The notes beneath the pieces are model-generated. The model searched no databases and was not told the DNA's origin. It worked only from the letters and a program-made list of their open reading frames with translations. A program made the position numbers and the translations under genes. This document shows positions 7,980 through 15,362 of a DNA stretch of 53,062 nucleotides, piece by piece (positions within the stretch are counted from its first letter, which is position 1; every line of letters begins with the position of its first letter). The DNA is taken from the NCBI GenBank assembly GCA_035310145.1, contig DATGEL010000031.1, positions 1 through 53,062 of the forward strand, written 5' to 3'. This DNA is from Dehalococcoidia bacterium (GTDB lineage Bacteria; Chloroflexota; Dehalococcoidia; CAUJGQ01).

Positions 7980-9164
7980 TCAGCCCCAGCGCGGCTCCTG
8001 GCCGAGCGTGCTGAGCAAGGACTTGCCGACCACCTCGTGCGCCAGCGCCGAGTTCGCCGGGTGGATCGTGGCCAGCGTCACGTCGCGCAACAGCCGTTCG
8101 ATCTCCTGCCCCCGGAAGATGGCGCCGCCGCCCACCACGTCGAGCGCCAGCTTCGCCACCTGGCGGGCGCCTTCCGTGACGCGGCACTTCATCGCCACCA
8201 GCTTCAGCGGCCACAGGCCGCCGTGATCCACGCCGTTCGACCAGTCATCGGCGACGCGCTCCAGGTGCGCCGCCATCGCCTCGATCTCCATTCCGATCTC
8301 GCCGACGATGTACTCGATCATCGGGTTGTAGGCCATGGACTTTCCGCCCAGCGCGATCGAGGTCTTCCTGGTGGCGCTGGCCACGGCCAGGTCGCGCAGC
8401 CGCTCGGCAATGCCGAGGTAGACGCTGGAGATCGTCGGCTCGGCGGCGCCAAACAGACACAACACGAACAGATTGGCGCCGGCAAAGCCGACCGGCGTGA
8501 CGCTGCCGATATAGCGGTCGGGCACGAAGGCGCCCTCGAGAACGGTATCGTCGGAGCGCGAGGCGCGCATGCCGAGCGTGTCCCAGGTCTCGACGACGCG
8601 GAAGCCCGACGTGGCTCGCGGCAAGAAGGCGTGCACGATCTTCGGGCCAGTCGGGTCGTCGTTGTCCTGCGCATGCAGGCCGAGGCGCGTCCAGACCGGT
8701 GACAGCGAGCCGAAGTTCTTGTGGCCGTAGAAGCGATAGCCGCCGTCGACGCGCTCGGCGCGGGTGGTGGAGGCCATGCCGACCAGGTCGTTTCCGGACT
8801 CGGAGTGGCCGGCGGCGAAGACCTCACCCTGGCCTGCTTCCTCGAGCATCCAGCTCGTCGAGGGATCGCCCATCGCCCGCATCGAGGCGGCGAGCACCGT
8901 CCAGTAGAGGTGCATGTTCACGGCGAGCGCGGTGGCGGGGGCGTAGTAGGCGAGGCGGCGCTGCTCGCGGCAGACCTCAGCGAGGCTCATGCCGAGGCCG
9001 CCGAACTCTTTGGGCACCGCCATCTTGAGATAGCCGGCCTCTTTCAGCGCCTCGAAGTCCTCCGTGAAGAAGCGGTTCTCCTTGTCGTAGCCGGCGGCGC
9101 GGCTCGCGCAGCCGTCGAGCAACTCCTGGCTCAGCGGGGAGGCCGGGGCTTCAGCCGTGGTCAC
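7980..9164 (-). CDS. Acyl-CoA dehydrogenase family flavoprotein
   Basis: A 394-residue acyl-CoA-dehydrogenase-fold protein with all three usual regions: N-terminal helices (FEALKEAGYLKMAVPKEFGG), the FAD/substrate beta domain (RVDGGYRFYGHKNFGSLSP, WDTLGMRASRSDDT) and the C-terminal helical domain (LALDVVGGGAIFRG). The length fits the family. Start is GTG 9164 with AAGGAG six bases upstream. It is the first gene of a two-gene unit with the monooxygenase downstream and is divergent from an HTH regulator gene, which may control it. Whether it oxidises an acyl-CoA or acts as a monooxygenase is not clear; the usual catalytic Glu is not obvious. Confidence 0.85.
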   Translation of the reverse strand: MTTAEAPASPLSQELLDGCASRAAGYDKENRFFTEDFEALKEAGYLKMAVPKEFGGLGMSLAEVCREQRRLAYYAPATALAVNMHLYWTVLAASMRAMGDPSTSWMLEEAGQGEVFAAGHSESGNDLVGMASTTRAERVDGGYRFYGHKNFGSLSPVWTRLGLHAQDNDDPTGPKIVHAFLPRATSGFRVVETWDTLGMRASRSDDTVLEGAFVPDRYIGSVTPVGFAGANLFVLCLFGAAEPTISSVYLGIAERLRDLAVASATRKTSIALGGKSMAYNPMIEYIVGEIGMEIEAMAAHLERVADDWSNGVDHGGLWPLKLVAMKCRVTEGARQVAKLALDVVGGGAIFRGQEIERLLRDVTLATIHPANSALAHEVVGKSLLSTLGQEPRWG

Positions 9165-9234
9165 GGTCGTCTCCTTCTTGTGCGGCGTCGTCCGCGTGGC
9201 GCCTTTACACTACGCCAGACAACGTTATACGCTC

Positions 9235-9263
9235 TTATTAGATGAGCGAACCGTTGCTGTCAA
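9235..9263 (-). promoter_or_regulatory. Sigma70-type promoter for the flavoenzyme operon
   Basis: On the minus strand TTGACA (9258-9263) is followed after exactly 17 bases by TAATAA (9235-9240). It points toward the GTG at 9164, leaving a leader of about 65 bases. The match is close to consensus and sits in the only AT-richer patch of the divergent region. Confidence 0.55.
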
Positions 9264-9288
9264 GAAGATCAACGCGCCGCAGACCGCT

Positions 9289-9308
9289 TTTGCATGTGAG
9301 CTTGCAAA
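9289..9308. promoter_or_regulatory. Inverted repeat, candidate operator
   Basis: TTTGCA and TGCAAA flank eight bases, about 17 bases before the ATG of the HTH regulator and just upstream of the divergent promoter. It may be the autoregulatory site of that protein. The arms are short, so the call is tentative. Confidence 0.35.
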
Positions 9309-9324
9309 CACTGAGAATGAAGGC

Positions 9325-9942
9325 ATGTCGGATCGTGATGCAGCCCTGGAGTCCGGCACCCTCGTCGATCAGATCAACCGCGAGGTGCATGCGATCGCGG
9401 CGCGGCTGGGCTGCGAGAACACGACCGACCTCTTCTTTCTCAGTTTCCTGCGGCGAATGGCTCGCTTCGGCTACTTCACGCTCGGCCCCATCACCATCGA
9501 CGTGCGCCTGATCGAGGATCTGGTGGAGCGCAACGCCGTTCCCGGACCGGTTGCCGCCGCCTCGGAGGATTTCGTCCGCTTCTCGCGCCTGCTGATGCAG
9601 GAGGTGCGGCGCAGCGAGCGCACGCAGATCGACGAGTTGCACCTGCTGCTCGCGCTGATGCGCTGGGGCGAAGGGCTGCCGGGGCGGGTGTTCGGCGAGC
9701 TGGGTGTGACGCCGGAACAGATCGAGCGCTACCTGCAGCAACCCCACGGCGCCGCCGGCTCGCTGGAACAGCTCATGACCCCGGAAGAGGTCGCTGACTA
9801 CTTGCAGGTCCACGTGCAGACGGTGCGCGCCTGGATCCGCGCCGGCACGCTGCCGGCCCGCCGCGTCGCCGGTCTGCGGGCGCTGCGCGTGCGCGCGGGC
9901 GATGTCGAACGGATGCTCAAACCGCTCGGCCCCCCCGGCTGA
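9325..9942 (+). CDS. Clp-N-like domain protein with excisionase-type HTH
   Basis: A 205-residue protein. Residues ~80-145 resemble a Clp N-terminal repeat (IDELHLLLALMRWGEGLPGRV...GVTPEQIERYL), a peptide-binding helical module. The last ~50 residues are a MerR/excisionase helix-turn-helix (LMTPEEVADYLQVHVQTV, RAWIRAGTLPARRV). The combination suggests a DNA-binding regulator with an effector domain. I chose ATG 9325 because family similarity starts nearby and an earlier open frame runs through the divergent promoter. It is divergent from the two-flavoenzyme operon, the usual arrangement for a local regulator, with an inverted repeat between them. The ligand is unknown. Confidence 0.7.
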   Translation: MSDRDAALESGTLVDQINREVHAIAARLGCENTTDLFFLSFLRRMARFGYFTLGPITIDVRLIEDLVERNAVPGPVAAASEDFVRFSRLLMQEVRRSERTQIDELHLLLALMRWGEGLPGRVFGELGVTPEQIERYLQQPHGAAGSLEQLMTPEEVADYLQVHVQTVRAWIRAGTLPARRVAGLRALRVRAGDVERMLKPLGPPG

Positions 9943-10066
9943 GGCGCCGCTTCGCTGTCTCCCAGCACCCCTCGTGCGGACCGCTGTGCCGCGCGAGATG
10001 TATCCACTCGTGCTATCATTTTGTTTGCATCGAGTCGGATCGGTTGCCGCGGCGGGAGGCAGTGTG

Positions 10067-10330
10067 ATGGCGCTGTATCGCATCGAGCGAGATCTGGGCG
10101 ACGTCAGCGCGGAGGAGATCGACGCCGCCGCCTTCCGCGCGGTCGCCTGTGCGCCGCTCTTTACCGGTCTCACCTGGCGGCGCTCGTACTACGATGCGGC
10201 CGCCAGGCACATGACCTGCTACTACGAAGCTGCCAGCACCGGGGATTTGCGCAAGCACGCCGAGATGGCGCGCATCCCCTGCGACTCGGTGAACGAGGTC
10301 ACCGAATACCTGCCGGAGCGCTACCGGTAG
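10067..10330 (+). CDS. DUF4242 small protein
   Basis: An 87-residue protein beginning MALYRIERDLGDVSAEEIDA and containing LTWRRSYYDAAARHMTCYYE and VNEVTEYLPE, the pattern of DUF4242 proteins, one of which (Streptomyces SCO4226) binds nickel. The predicted fold is a small ferredoxin-like dimer. ATG 10067 is preceded by GGGAGG at suitable distance; an upstream frame from 9902 overlaps the previous gene and is not supported. It lies 124 bases downstream of the HTH regulator and probably has its own promoter. Metal binding is inferred from the family. Confidence 0.75.
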   Translation: MALYRIERDLGDVSAEEIDAAAFRAVACAPLFTGLTWRRSYYDAAARHMTCYYEAASTGDLRKHAEMARIPCDSVNEVTEYLPERYR

Positions 10331-10582
10331 CGCTTGTCCTGCATTTTGACTCGCCGTACCGGTGAGTCTCAGGCGCACAGAACGACGCCGGCGCCACGCT
10401 GCCTTCCGTGTCCCCATGCCCGGACGCGATCCCACAGACGGCAGAGGACGCATCGACGACGGGGCAACGCGCCCCGCAGGGTGGTGCGCGCCGCCGGTGG
10501 CTATCTTCCACCGGCCGGAGGCGGTAGCCTGACCATGCCGCCGCGGCGGCGGACGCGATCGAACGAGCTGGAGACGCGGCGC

Positions 10583-11113
10583 ATGGCGGCAGTGACGGGT
10601 GTGTACGAGATCGAGGTGGTGCGGCGCGAGTGGATCGGGCGCTCGACGCCGGTGACCGCCGGCCGCTACCCGGTCGAGCACGACCCGATCCGCCGCCACT
10701 GCCAGATGGTCGAGGACCGCAATCCGCTCTTCCTCGATCCGGAGTTCGCCGCGACGACGCGCTTCGGCGGCGTCATCTCTCCGCCCACGCTGACGGATTA
10801 CTTCGCCGGCCGCGGCGCCTGGCCGCCCTCCACGGAAGGAGCGGCGTTCATCCGCCAGGTGCCGACCCGCGGCGACCGGCTGATCAACATGAACCAAACG
10901 CTGGAGTTCCTGCGCCCGGCAAGGGTGGGCGAGCGGCTCGCAAGCCAAATGGTGATCGTGGACGTCTATGAGAAGCCGATCCGGCTTGACCCGCAGGCCG
11001 TCTGGATCGTGTTCGAGACCCGCGTCACCAACGCGGCCGGCGAGCTCGTCTCCGTGACGCGCAACACGCTGCTCACCCACCGCAGCCCCGATGCCGTCGC
11101 CGCCGACGCCTGA
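10583..11113 (+). CDS. MaoC-like dehydratase, N-terminal-half type
   Basis: A 176-residue hot-dog-fold protein like the FAS1-type/MaoC N-terminal hydratase half. Visible features are PVTAGRYPVEHDPIRRHCQM, NPLFLDPEFAATTRFGGVIS and MNQTLEFLRPARVGERL, the last resembling the substrate-entry helix of acyl-CoA hydratases. Start ATG 10583 has GGAG nine bases upstream; ATG 10535 is a possible longer start with a basic leader. A second MaoC-like gene follows after 20 bases, so the two probably form a heteromeric enoyl-CoA or 3-hydroxyacyl-CoA hydratase. The substrate is unknown; the neighbouring flavoenzymes suggest catabolism of an acyl-CoA or aromatic compound. Confidence 0.8.
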   Translation: MAAVTGVYEIEVVRREWIGRSTPVTAGRYPVEHDPIRRHCQMVEDRNPLFLDPEFAATTRFGGVISPPTLTDYFAGRGAWPPSTEGAAFIRQVPTRGDRLINMNQTLEFLRPARVGERLASQMVIVDVYEKPIRLDPQAVWIVFETRVTNAAGELVSVTRNTLLTHRSPDAVAADA

Positions 11114-11133
11114 CTCAGGACGAGGAAGACGCC

Positions 11134-11583
11134 ATGACCACCGCCGCCGCGCCCGCCCAGCGCTACTGGGAGGATGTCTCCGCAGGGGACGATCTGCCCG
11201 GCTTCGACCTTGATCTGAGCGAGACGAAGATCGTGGAGCAGGTCTCGGGCTCGCAGGATTTCTACGCCGTGCATCACGACCGGCCCTTCGCCCGCGCCGG
11301 CGGCCACGAGGATATCTTCGTCAACACCGGCTTCACGCGCGCGGCGCTGGCCCGCCTGCTCACCGACTTCGCCGGCATCGACGGCTGGGTGTGCTGCCTC
11401 AGCTACCAGATGCGGCGCATGAACCGCCCCGGCGACACGATGCGGCTGCGCGGCCGTGTCACGCGCAAGTACACGGCCGAAGACGGCTCGCGCCGCGTCG
11501 ATCTCGACCTCTGGGCGGAGAACGACCGCGAAGGCGTGACGACGCCCGCCACCGCCACCGTGATGCTGCCAGCGCGCGGCTGA
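11134..11583 (+). CDS. MaoC-like dehydratase, catalytic-half type
   Basis: A 149-residue hot-dog protein with RYWEDVSAGDDLPGFDLDL, then QDFYAVHHDRPFARAGGHED and FVNTGFTRAALARLLTDFAG. The segment around DFYAVHHD corresponds to the hydratase motif where Asp and His act in catalysis. A strand resembling RPGDTMRLRGRVTRKY follows. ATG 11134 has AGGAAG upstream. It follows the other MaoC-like gene by 20 bases on the same strand; such pairs form one (R)-specific hydratase with the active site at the interface. Downstream is a 183-base gap before a toxin-antitoxin pair. Confidence 0.8.
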   Translation: MTTAAAPAQRYWEDVSAGDDLPGFDLDLSETKIVEQVSGSQDFYAVHHDRPFARAGGHEDIFVNTGFTRAALARLLTDFAGIDGWVCCLSYQMRRMNRPGDTMRLRGRVTRKYTAEDGSRRVDLDLWAENDREGVTTPATATVMLPARG

Positions 11584-11766
11584 CCCGCCGCCGGCCTCAC
11601 GCCATCCGGCAGCACAGCGGCGCGGCGGGCGTGGGGGGCGATGCAGCGGCCAATCCCTCGGCAAGATTCTCCATCCGCCATCCTCCCAGGTCGAAGGCAG
11701 AACCGCTGCGCCCCATGACCGTTGCGGACGCGCGCCCTGTACCGCAATGCGTTACACTTTGCCTGT

Positions 11767-12051
11767 ATGTTGACGGTTCGCAGACTGGTGTGGGATGGCT
11801 GGAATGTCGCGCACATCGCTCGGCAGGCGGTCACTCCCGACGAAGTTGAAGAAGTCTGCCACGGTGACCCCGAGATGTTGAGCGGGCACTCGGGACGTAT
11901 CCTCTCCGTCGGGCCAACGGCCGGCGGCCGCGTGCTCACGGTCGTCCTGGCTCCGCAGGGCCGCGGCGTCTACTACCCAGTTACCGCTCGGCCCGCGAGC
12001 CGTAAGGAGCGCGTCTATCACGCCGTGCAGAAAGGCGATGGCACACCATGA
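11767..12051 (+). CDS. brnT: BrnT-like toxin
   Basis: A 94-residue small basic protein with the BrnT-like order of elements: RRLVWDGWNVAHIARQAVTP, then EEVCHGDPEM, RILSVGPTAGGRVLTVVLAP and YPVTARPASRKERVYH. BrnT is a ribonuclease with a RelE-like fold that stops translation. ATG 11767 is preceded by the box TTACACT seven bases upstream, which may be a -10 element of a nearly leaderless transcript. The stop overlaps the start of the next gene as ATGA, the tight coupling typical of toxin-antitoxin operons. Divergence from classical BrnT is noticeable, so the symbol is tentative. Confidence 0.65.
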   Translation: MLTVRRLVWDGWNVAHIARQAVTPDEVEEVCHGDPEMLSGHSGRILSVGPTAGGRVLTVVLAPQGRGVYYPVTARPASRKERVYHAVQKGDGTP

Positions 12052-12332
12052 CCAAGCGTGACCGATCAACTCCCGAGCGCATCCCCGCCTTCGCTTCGCG
12101 CGAAGAAGAGGCGGCCTTCTGGGATACGCATGACGTGACCGACTACCTGGACGAGCTCAGGCCAGTCAAGGTTCATTTTGCCCGGAACCTTTCCGAAGGC
12201 ATCACCATCCGTCTCGACGCCGAGACGCTCGCGACTCTGCGCGAGCAGGCGCACAAGAAAGGGATCGGTCCCACGACGCTCGTCCGCATGTGGATTCTCG
12301 AGCGGCTGGAGTCCAGCCGGCAGGGCACGTGA
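12048..12332 (+). CDS. brnA: BrnA/CopG-like antitoxin
   Basis: A 94-residue protein with an N-terminal IPAFASREEEAAFWDTHDV motif found in BrnA/CopG-type antitoxins and a C-terminal ribbon-helix-helix (GITIRLDAETLATLREQAHK, then TTLVRMWILERL). The N-terminal half would wrap the toxin and the C-terminal half bind the operator as a dimer. The ATG overlaps the toxin stop by four bases (ATGA). Toxin first, antitoxin second is the usual brnTA order. Regulation is expected to be autogenous. The next gene is convergent. Confidence 0.75.
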   Translation: MTKRDRSTPERIPAFASREEEAAFWDTHDVTDYLDELRPVKVHFARNLSEGITIRLDAETLATLREQAHKKGIGPTTLVRMWILERLESSRQGT

Positions 12333-12486
12333 TCTCGCCACCATCTCAGGTCCGCAGCCACCAGCACCGTTCACCGCCGGACGCTGGTTGGTTGCCCGGC
12401 GGCGCGGCCGGCGTGCCGGGCGTGAAGCATCTGGTGTGGCCGAATCGCCGCGCCGCGCTGGCTGCCGAGAGTGGGAGCGCGCCGCC

Positions 12487-13212
12487 TTACTCCGGGCGGG
12501 CCAGCGCGTAGATCGCGATCGTGCCGATCAGCGACATCTGGCGCTCGGCCGGCGCGACTCTGCGCCAGCCGTTCGTCGCGAGCAGCGCTTCCAGCGTGAT
12601 CTCGCCCTGTGGGTCGCCGTCCGGCGCTGCTGCATCCGGCGCCGCCGGGTGCTCGGCCGGCAGCGCGCCGTGTGCGTGCAGAGAGCTGCCGTGGCGCTGC
12701 AACCCCAACGTCAGCCGCCGAACCAGGCGCATCAGGCGGTTGTGCGGCCGTGCCAGGTCCCCGATCACCAGCCGGCCGCCCGGGCGCAGCACGCGCCGCA
12801 CCTCCGCCAGCGTGCGCTGCCGCTGGTCCGGCGTCAGGTGGTGGAACATGAGCGTGGAAACCACGGAGTCAAACGAGCCGTCCGCGTAGGGCAGCGCGTA
12901 GGCCATGCCCTCGTCGAACTGCACCGCAATGCCGGCCCGCCGCGCCTTGCGCCGGGCGATGCCCAGGATCGTCGGGTCGCCGTCCACGCCGATCACCGTC
13001 GCGTCCGGCTGGCGGCGATGCGCCATCAGCACCAGCGTGCCCGTGCCGCAGCCCAGGTCCAGCAGCCTCTGCCCGGGCGCAAGCTGAGCCAGGTCGATCA
13101 CGCGGTTCTTGAGCCGGCGCTCGCGCATGCCCAGCCGGGCCATCAGGTCGTAGTACCGTGTTAGGCGGTCCGAGCCGGCCGCCTTGAGGTAGGGCTCGTG
13201 TGTACTCGTCAT
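12487..13212 (-). CDS. Class I SAM-dependent methyltransferase
   Basis: A 241-residue methyltransferase. The SAM-binding motif I is LLDLGCGTGTLVLMAHRR, motif II region VIGVDGDPTILGIARRK, and the post-motif SFDSVVSTLMFHHLTPDQ with EVRRVLRPGGRLVIGD is the UbiE/Methyltransf_11 signature. The substrate cannot be told. ATG 13212 was chosen over ATG 13224 because AGGA lies closer at a usable spacing and the extra residues are charged. It is divergent from a TetR-family gene, and a 23-base operator-like palindrome lies between them, so this gene is the likely repression target. Confidence 0.85.
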   Translation of the reverse strand: MTSTHEPYLKAAGSDRLTRYYDLMARLGMRERRLKNRVIDLAQLAPGQRLLDLGCGTGTLVLMAHRRQPDATVIGVDGDPTILGIARRKARRAGIAVQFDEGMAYALPYADGSFDSVVSTLMFHHLTPDQRQRTLAEVRRVLRPGGRLVIGDLARPHNRLMRLVRRLTLGLQRHGSSLHAHGALPAEHPAAPDAAAPDGDPQGEITLEALLATNGWRRVAPAERQMSLIGTIAIYALARPE

Positions 13213-13283
13213 CGTCTTCCTCATGCAAGAGCGAGATGCAAGAGCGAGCTTCGCCCGCTGGCCGGGCGGCCCCGCGACGGGCG

Positions 13284-13306
13284 ATACTGAACAGGTCGTT
13301 CGGTAT
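13284..13306. promoter_or_regulatory. TetR-type operator palindrome
   Basis: ATACTGAAC and GTTCGGTAT flank the spacer AGGTC; eight of nine positions are complementary. It lies between the divergent methyltransferase and TetR genes, 72 bases from the first start and 103 from the second. Size and symmetry match TetR-family operators. Confidence 0.6.
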
Positions 13307-13408
13307 TTACGCTACGCGGCGAGCGCCACGCCGGCAAGACACAGGCCGCTGCCGCCGTTCCGTAGCGAACGGTGCACGGCGAGCGTTCGGAAACGGGGAG
13401 GCCCGGCG

Positions 13409-14047
13409 GTGGCTGGCGAACGTCGCGACCGGCGCGTGTTGCGCAGCCGCCGGCTGCTGCAGGATGCGCTGGTGGCGCTGGTTCAGGAGCGGGGCTATGC
13501 GGCGGTGACCGTGCAGGCGGTGCTGGACCGTGCCGATGTGGGCCGCGCGACCTTCTACGCCCACTTCGCCGGCAAGGAGGCGCTGCTGCTCAGCATCTTC
13601 GAGGAGCTGCGGCAGCCGCTTGAGCGCGAGCTGGCCGGCATCACGCCGGAGACGGTGGCGCGCTTCGGCACAGGGGTCGGCTTGCTGCAGCCGCTGTTCG
13701 CGCACGCCGCCCAGCACCGGCGGCTGTACCGGGTGTTGCTGGGCTCGCGGGACGGAGCCGCGCTGCTGCGGCTGCTGCGCGAGATGCTCGCCACGCCGCT
13801 GCGGGCACACCTGGAGAGCGCGATCGCCCGGCACCGCGGCCGGCCGGCGGTTGAGGTCGAGCTCGTGGTGACGGCGTTTGTCAGTGCTGTGCTGGGCGTG
13901 CTGGTTTGGTGGCTGGAGGCGGACCTGCCGGGCACGCCGGCGGAGCTGGACCGGGCGATCGAGCGGCTGCTCGCGCCCGGCATCCAGCGCGCCCTCGACC
14001 TGTCCGCCGATGGAGCGCCGCGGCGCCACGCCGACGCCCCCGGCTGA
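13409..14047 (+). CDS. TetR/AcrR family transcriptional regulator
   Basis: A 212-residue regulator. The N-terminal helix-turn-helix is plain: RRLLQDALVALVQERGYAAV, TVQAVLDRADVGRATFYAHF, then AGKEALLLSIFEELRQ. The C-terminal ~150 residues form the ligand-binding helical domain (VELVVTAFVSAVLGVLVWWL). The start is GTG 13409, with GGGAGG about seven bases upstream; the long open frame before it crosses the operator. It is divergent from the methyltransferase gene and likely represses both. The ligand is unknown. Confidence 0.85.
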   Translation: MAGERRDRRVLRSRRLLQDALVALVQERGYAAVTVQAVLDRADVGRATFYAHFAGKEALLLSIFEELRQPLERELAGITPETVARFGTGVGLLQPLFAHAAQHRRLYRVLLGSRDGAALLRLLREMLATPLRAHLESAIARHRGRPAVEVELVVTAFVSAVLGVLVWWLEADLPGTPAELDRAIERLLAPGIQRALDLSADGAPRRHADAPG

Positions 14048-14076
14048 GCGCCGCGAGCCGCCGCGAGCCGCCGCGC

Positions 14077-15186
14077 TCAGCGCACCCGCACGCGGACGCG
14101 CTGCGCCATGTTGTTGCCCATGCCCCGCGCGGTCCACGCCTGCTCCACCGGCTGCACGGCGCCGGTGGCGTCCGTGGCCCGGCAGAGCAGCTCGTAGACG
14201 CCGGGCGTGGCGGCGTCCCAGGTAAAGTGCCACGCCTGCCAGGCGTGCGGGTGCTCCGCGGAGCGCAGCCCCGCCGGCGCCCAGGAAGCGCCGCCGTCGG
14301 TGCTCACCTCCACCCGCGTAATCGGCGAACGTCCCGACCACGCCTGGCCGCTGAGCTGGACCGGCCCGCGCTCCACGATGCGCATGCGGGTCAGGAAGTC
14401 CGGGATGCCGGGCGGCGCCAGCAGCGAGCGCACGCGCATCAGGGCGACCGCCTCACCAACTTCCGCGCGCGATTGGCTGTAGCGGTAGGCCACGGCGTTC
14501 TGGTAGCCGGCAAACGGTTCGTTCAGCGCCGTGATCGCCCGCAGCCACTTGACGTGGGCCATCCCATACCAGCCGGGGATGATCAGGCGCACGGGCGCGC
14601 CGTGCTGCGGCTCCAGCGGTTGGCCGTTCATCGCCCAGGCCAGCAGCGCGTCGTCGTGCTGTGCTTCCGCCAGCGGCAGGCTGCGCTGGTAGTCCTGCTC
14701 GACACCGCCCTCGATGCCGCGGTCCAGCCCGGTGAACAGCACATCCACCACGTCCGGGCCGAGTCCGGCTTCGTCCAGCAGCGGCCGCAGCGGCGTGCCG
14801 GTCCATTCCGCCGTGCCGATGGCGCCGTAGAACCAGGGCTGGCTGAGCGGCCGGGGCGAGAGCAGGGCGCGGCCGTCGCCGGCGCATTCCAGCGTCACGC
14901 GCAGCGTGCGTGCGGGGCGGCGCTGCAGCGCCGCCAGCGAGAGACTGAGCGGCCTCTGCACGGCGCCGTCCAGTGTCAGTTGCCAGGCGTCCGGATCGAC
15001 CAGGGGGATGTCGTAGTGCACGAGCGTGTAGTGGAGGCCGGTAGGGGTCACCGGGTAGCGCAACCCCTCCAGGGGCATGGCGTGGTTGCGCAGGGCCAGC
15101 TCAAGCTCCTCCGCATAGATCCGCGGGTCTGGCTCCAGCCCGCTGCCGTCTCCCACGGCCGGCAGGCCCAGGTCGGTGGTCGTCAA
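14077..15186 (-). CDS. Sulfite-oxidase-like molybdopterin oxidoreductase, second copy
   Basis: A 369-residue paralogue of the protein at 181-1296. The Mo-pterin motif reads TLECAGDGRALLSPRP with the Mo-ligand Cys kept, followed by AIGTAEWTGTPLRPLL and PGWYGMAHVKWLRAI. The C-terminal part is the Mo-co dimerisation domain (VEVSTDGGASWAPAGL). The start is TTG 15186, supported by AGGAG eight bases upstream. There is no signal peptide, unlike periplasmic SorA/YedY. Change of Asn to Asp in the cofactor motif relative to the first copy suggests a different substrate. It is divergent from the TPP enzyme gene. Confidence 0.85.
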   Translation of the reverse strand: MTTTDLGLPAVGDGSGLEPDPRIYAEELELALRNHAMPLEGLRYPVTPTGLHYTLVHYDIPLVDPDAWQLTLDGAVQRPLSLSLAALQRRPARTLRVTLECAGDGRALLSPRPLSQPWFYGAIGTAEWTGTPLRPLLDEAGLGPDVVDVLFTGLDRGIEGGVEQDYQRSLPLAEAQHDDALLAWAMNGQPLEPQHGAPVRLIIPGWYGMAHVKWLRAITALNEPFAGYQNAVAYRYSQSRAEVGEAVALMRVRSLLAPPGIPDFLTRMRIVERGPVQLSGQAWSGRSPITRVEVSTDGGASWAPAGLRSAEHPHAWQAWHFTWDAATPGVYELLCRATDATGAVQPVEQAWTARGMGNNMAQRVRVRVR

Positions 15187-15293
15187 GGCGCATACTCCTG
15201 AACAGCAGTACTCCGCTCAGATTATACGCTGCGCGCTCCGGGCCACCGCGGGGGAGATGAGTCGCGGCTGGACCGCGGCGGTCGCCAACCGCC

Positions 15294-15330
15294 GCCCTCT
15301 ATTCCCTACTCCCTATTCCCTGTTCCCTAG
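15294..15330 (-). repeat. GGGAAYA-type heptad repeat, copy 2
   Basis: On the minus strand this copy reads as five GGG tracts separated by AACA, AATA, AGTA and AATAGA. Four consecutive tracts have 4-base loops, a canonical G-quadruplex pattern. Unlike the other copies it lies in a divergent promoter region, 108 bases upstream of the sulfite-oxidase-like gene and about 33 bases before the TPP enzyme gene. Confidence 0.7.
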
Positions 15331-15362
15331 TACGCTATGCCCCGAACAGGGGAGGGAACGCG

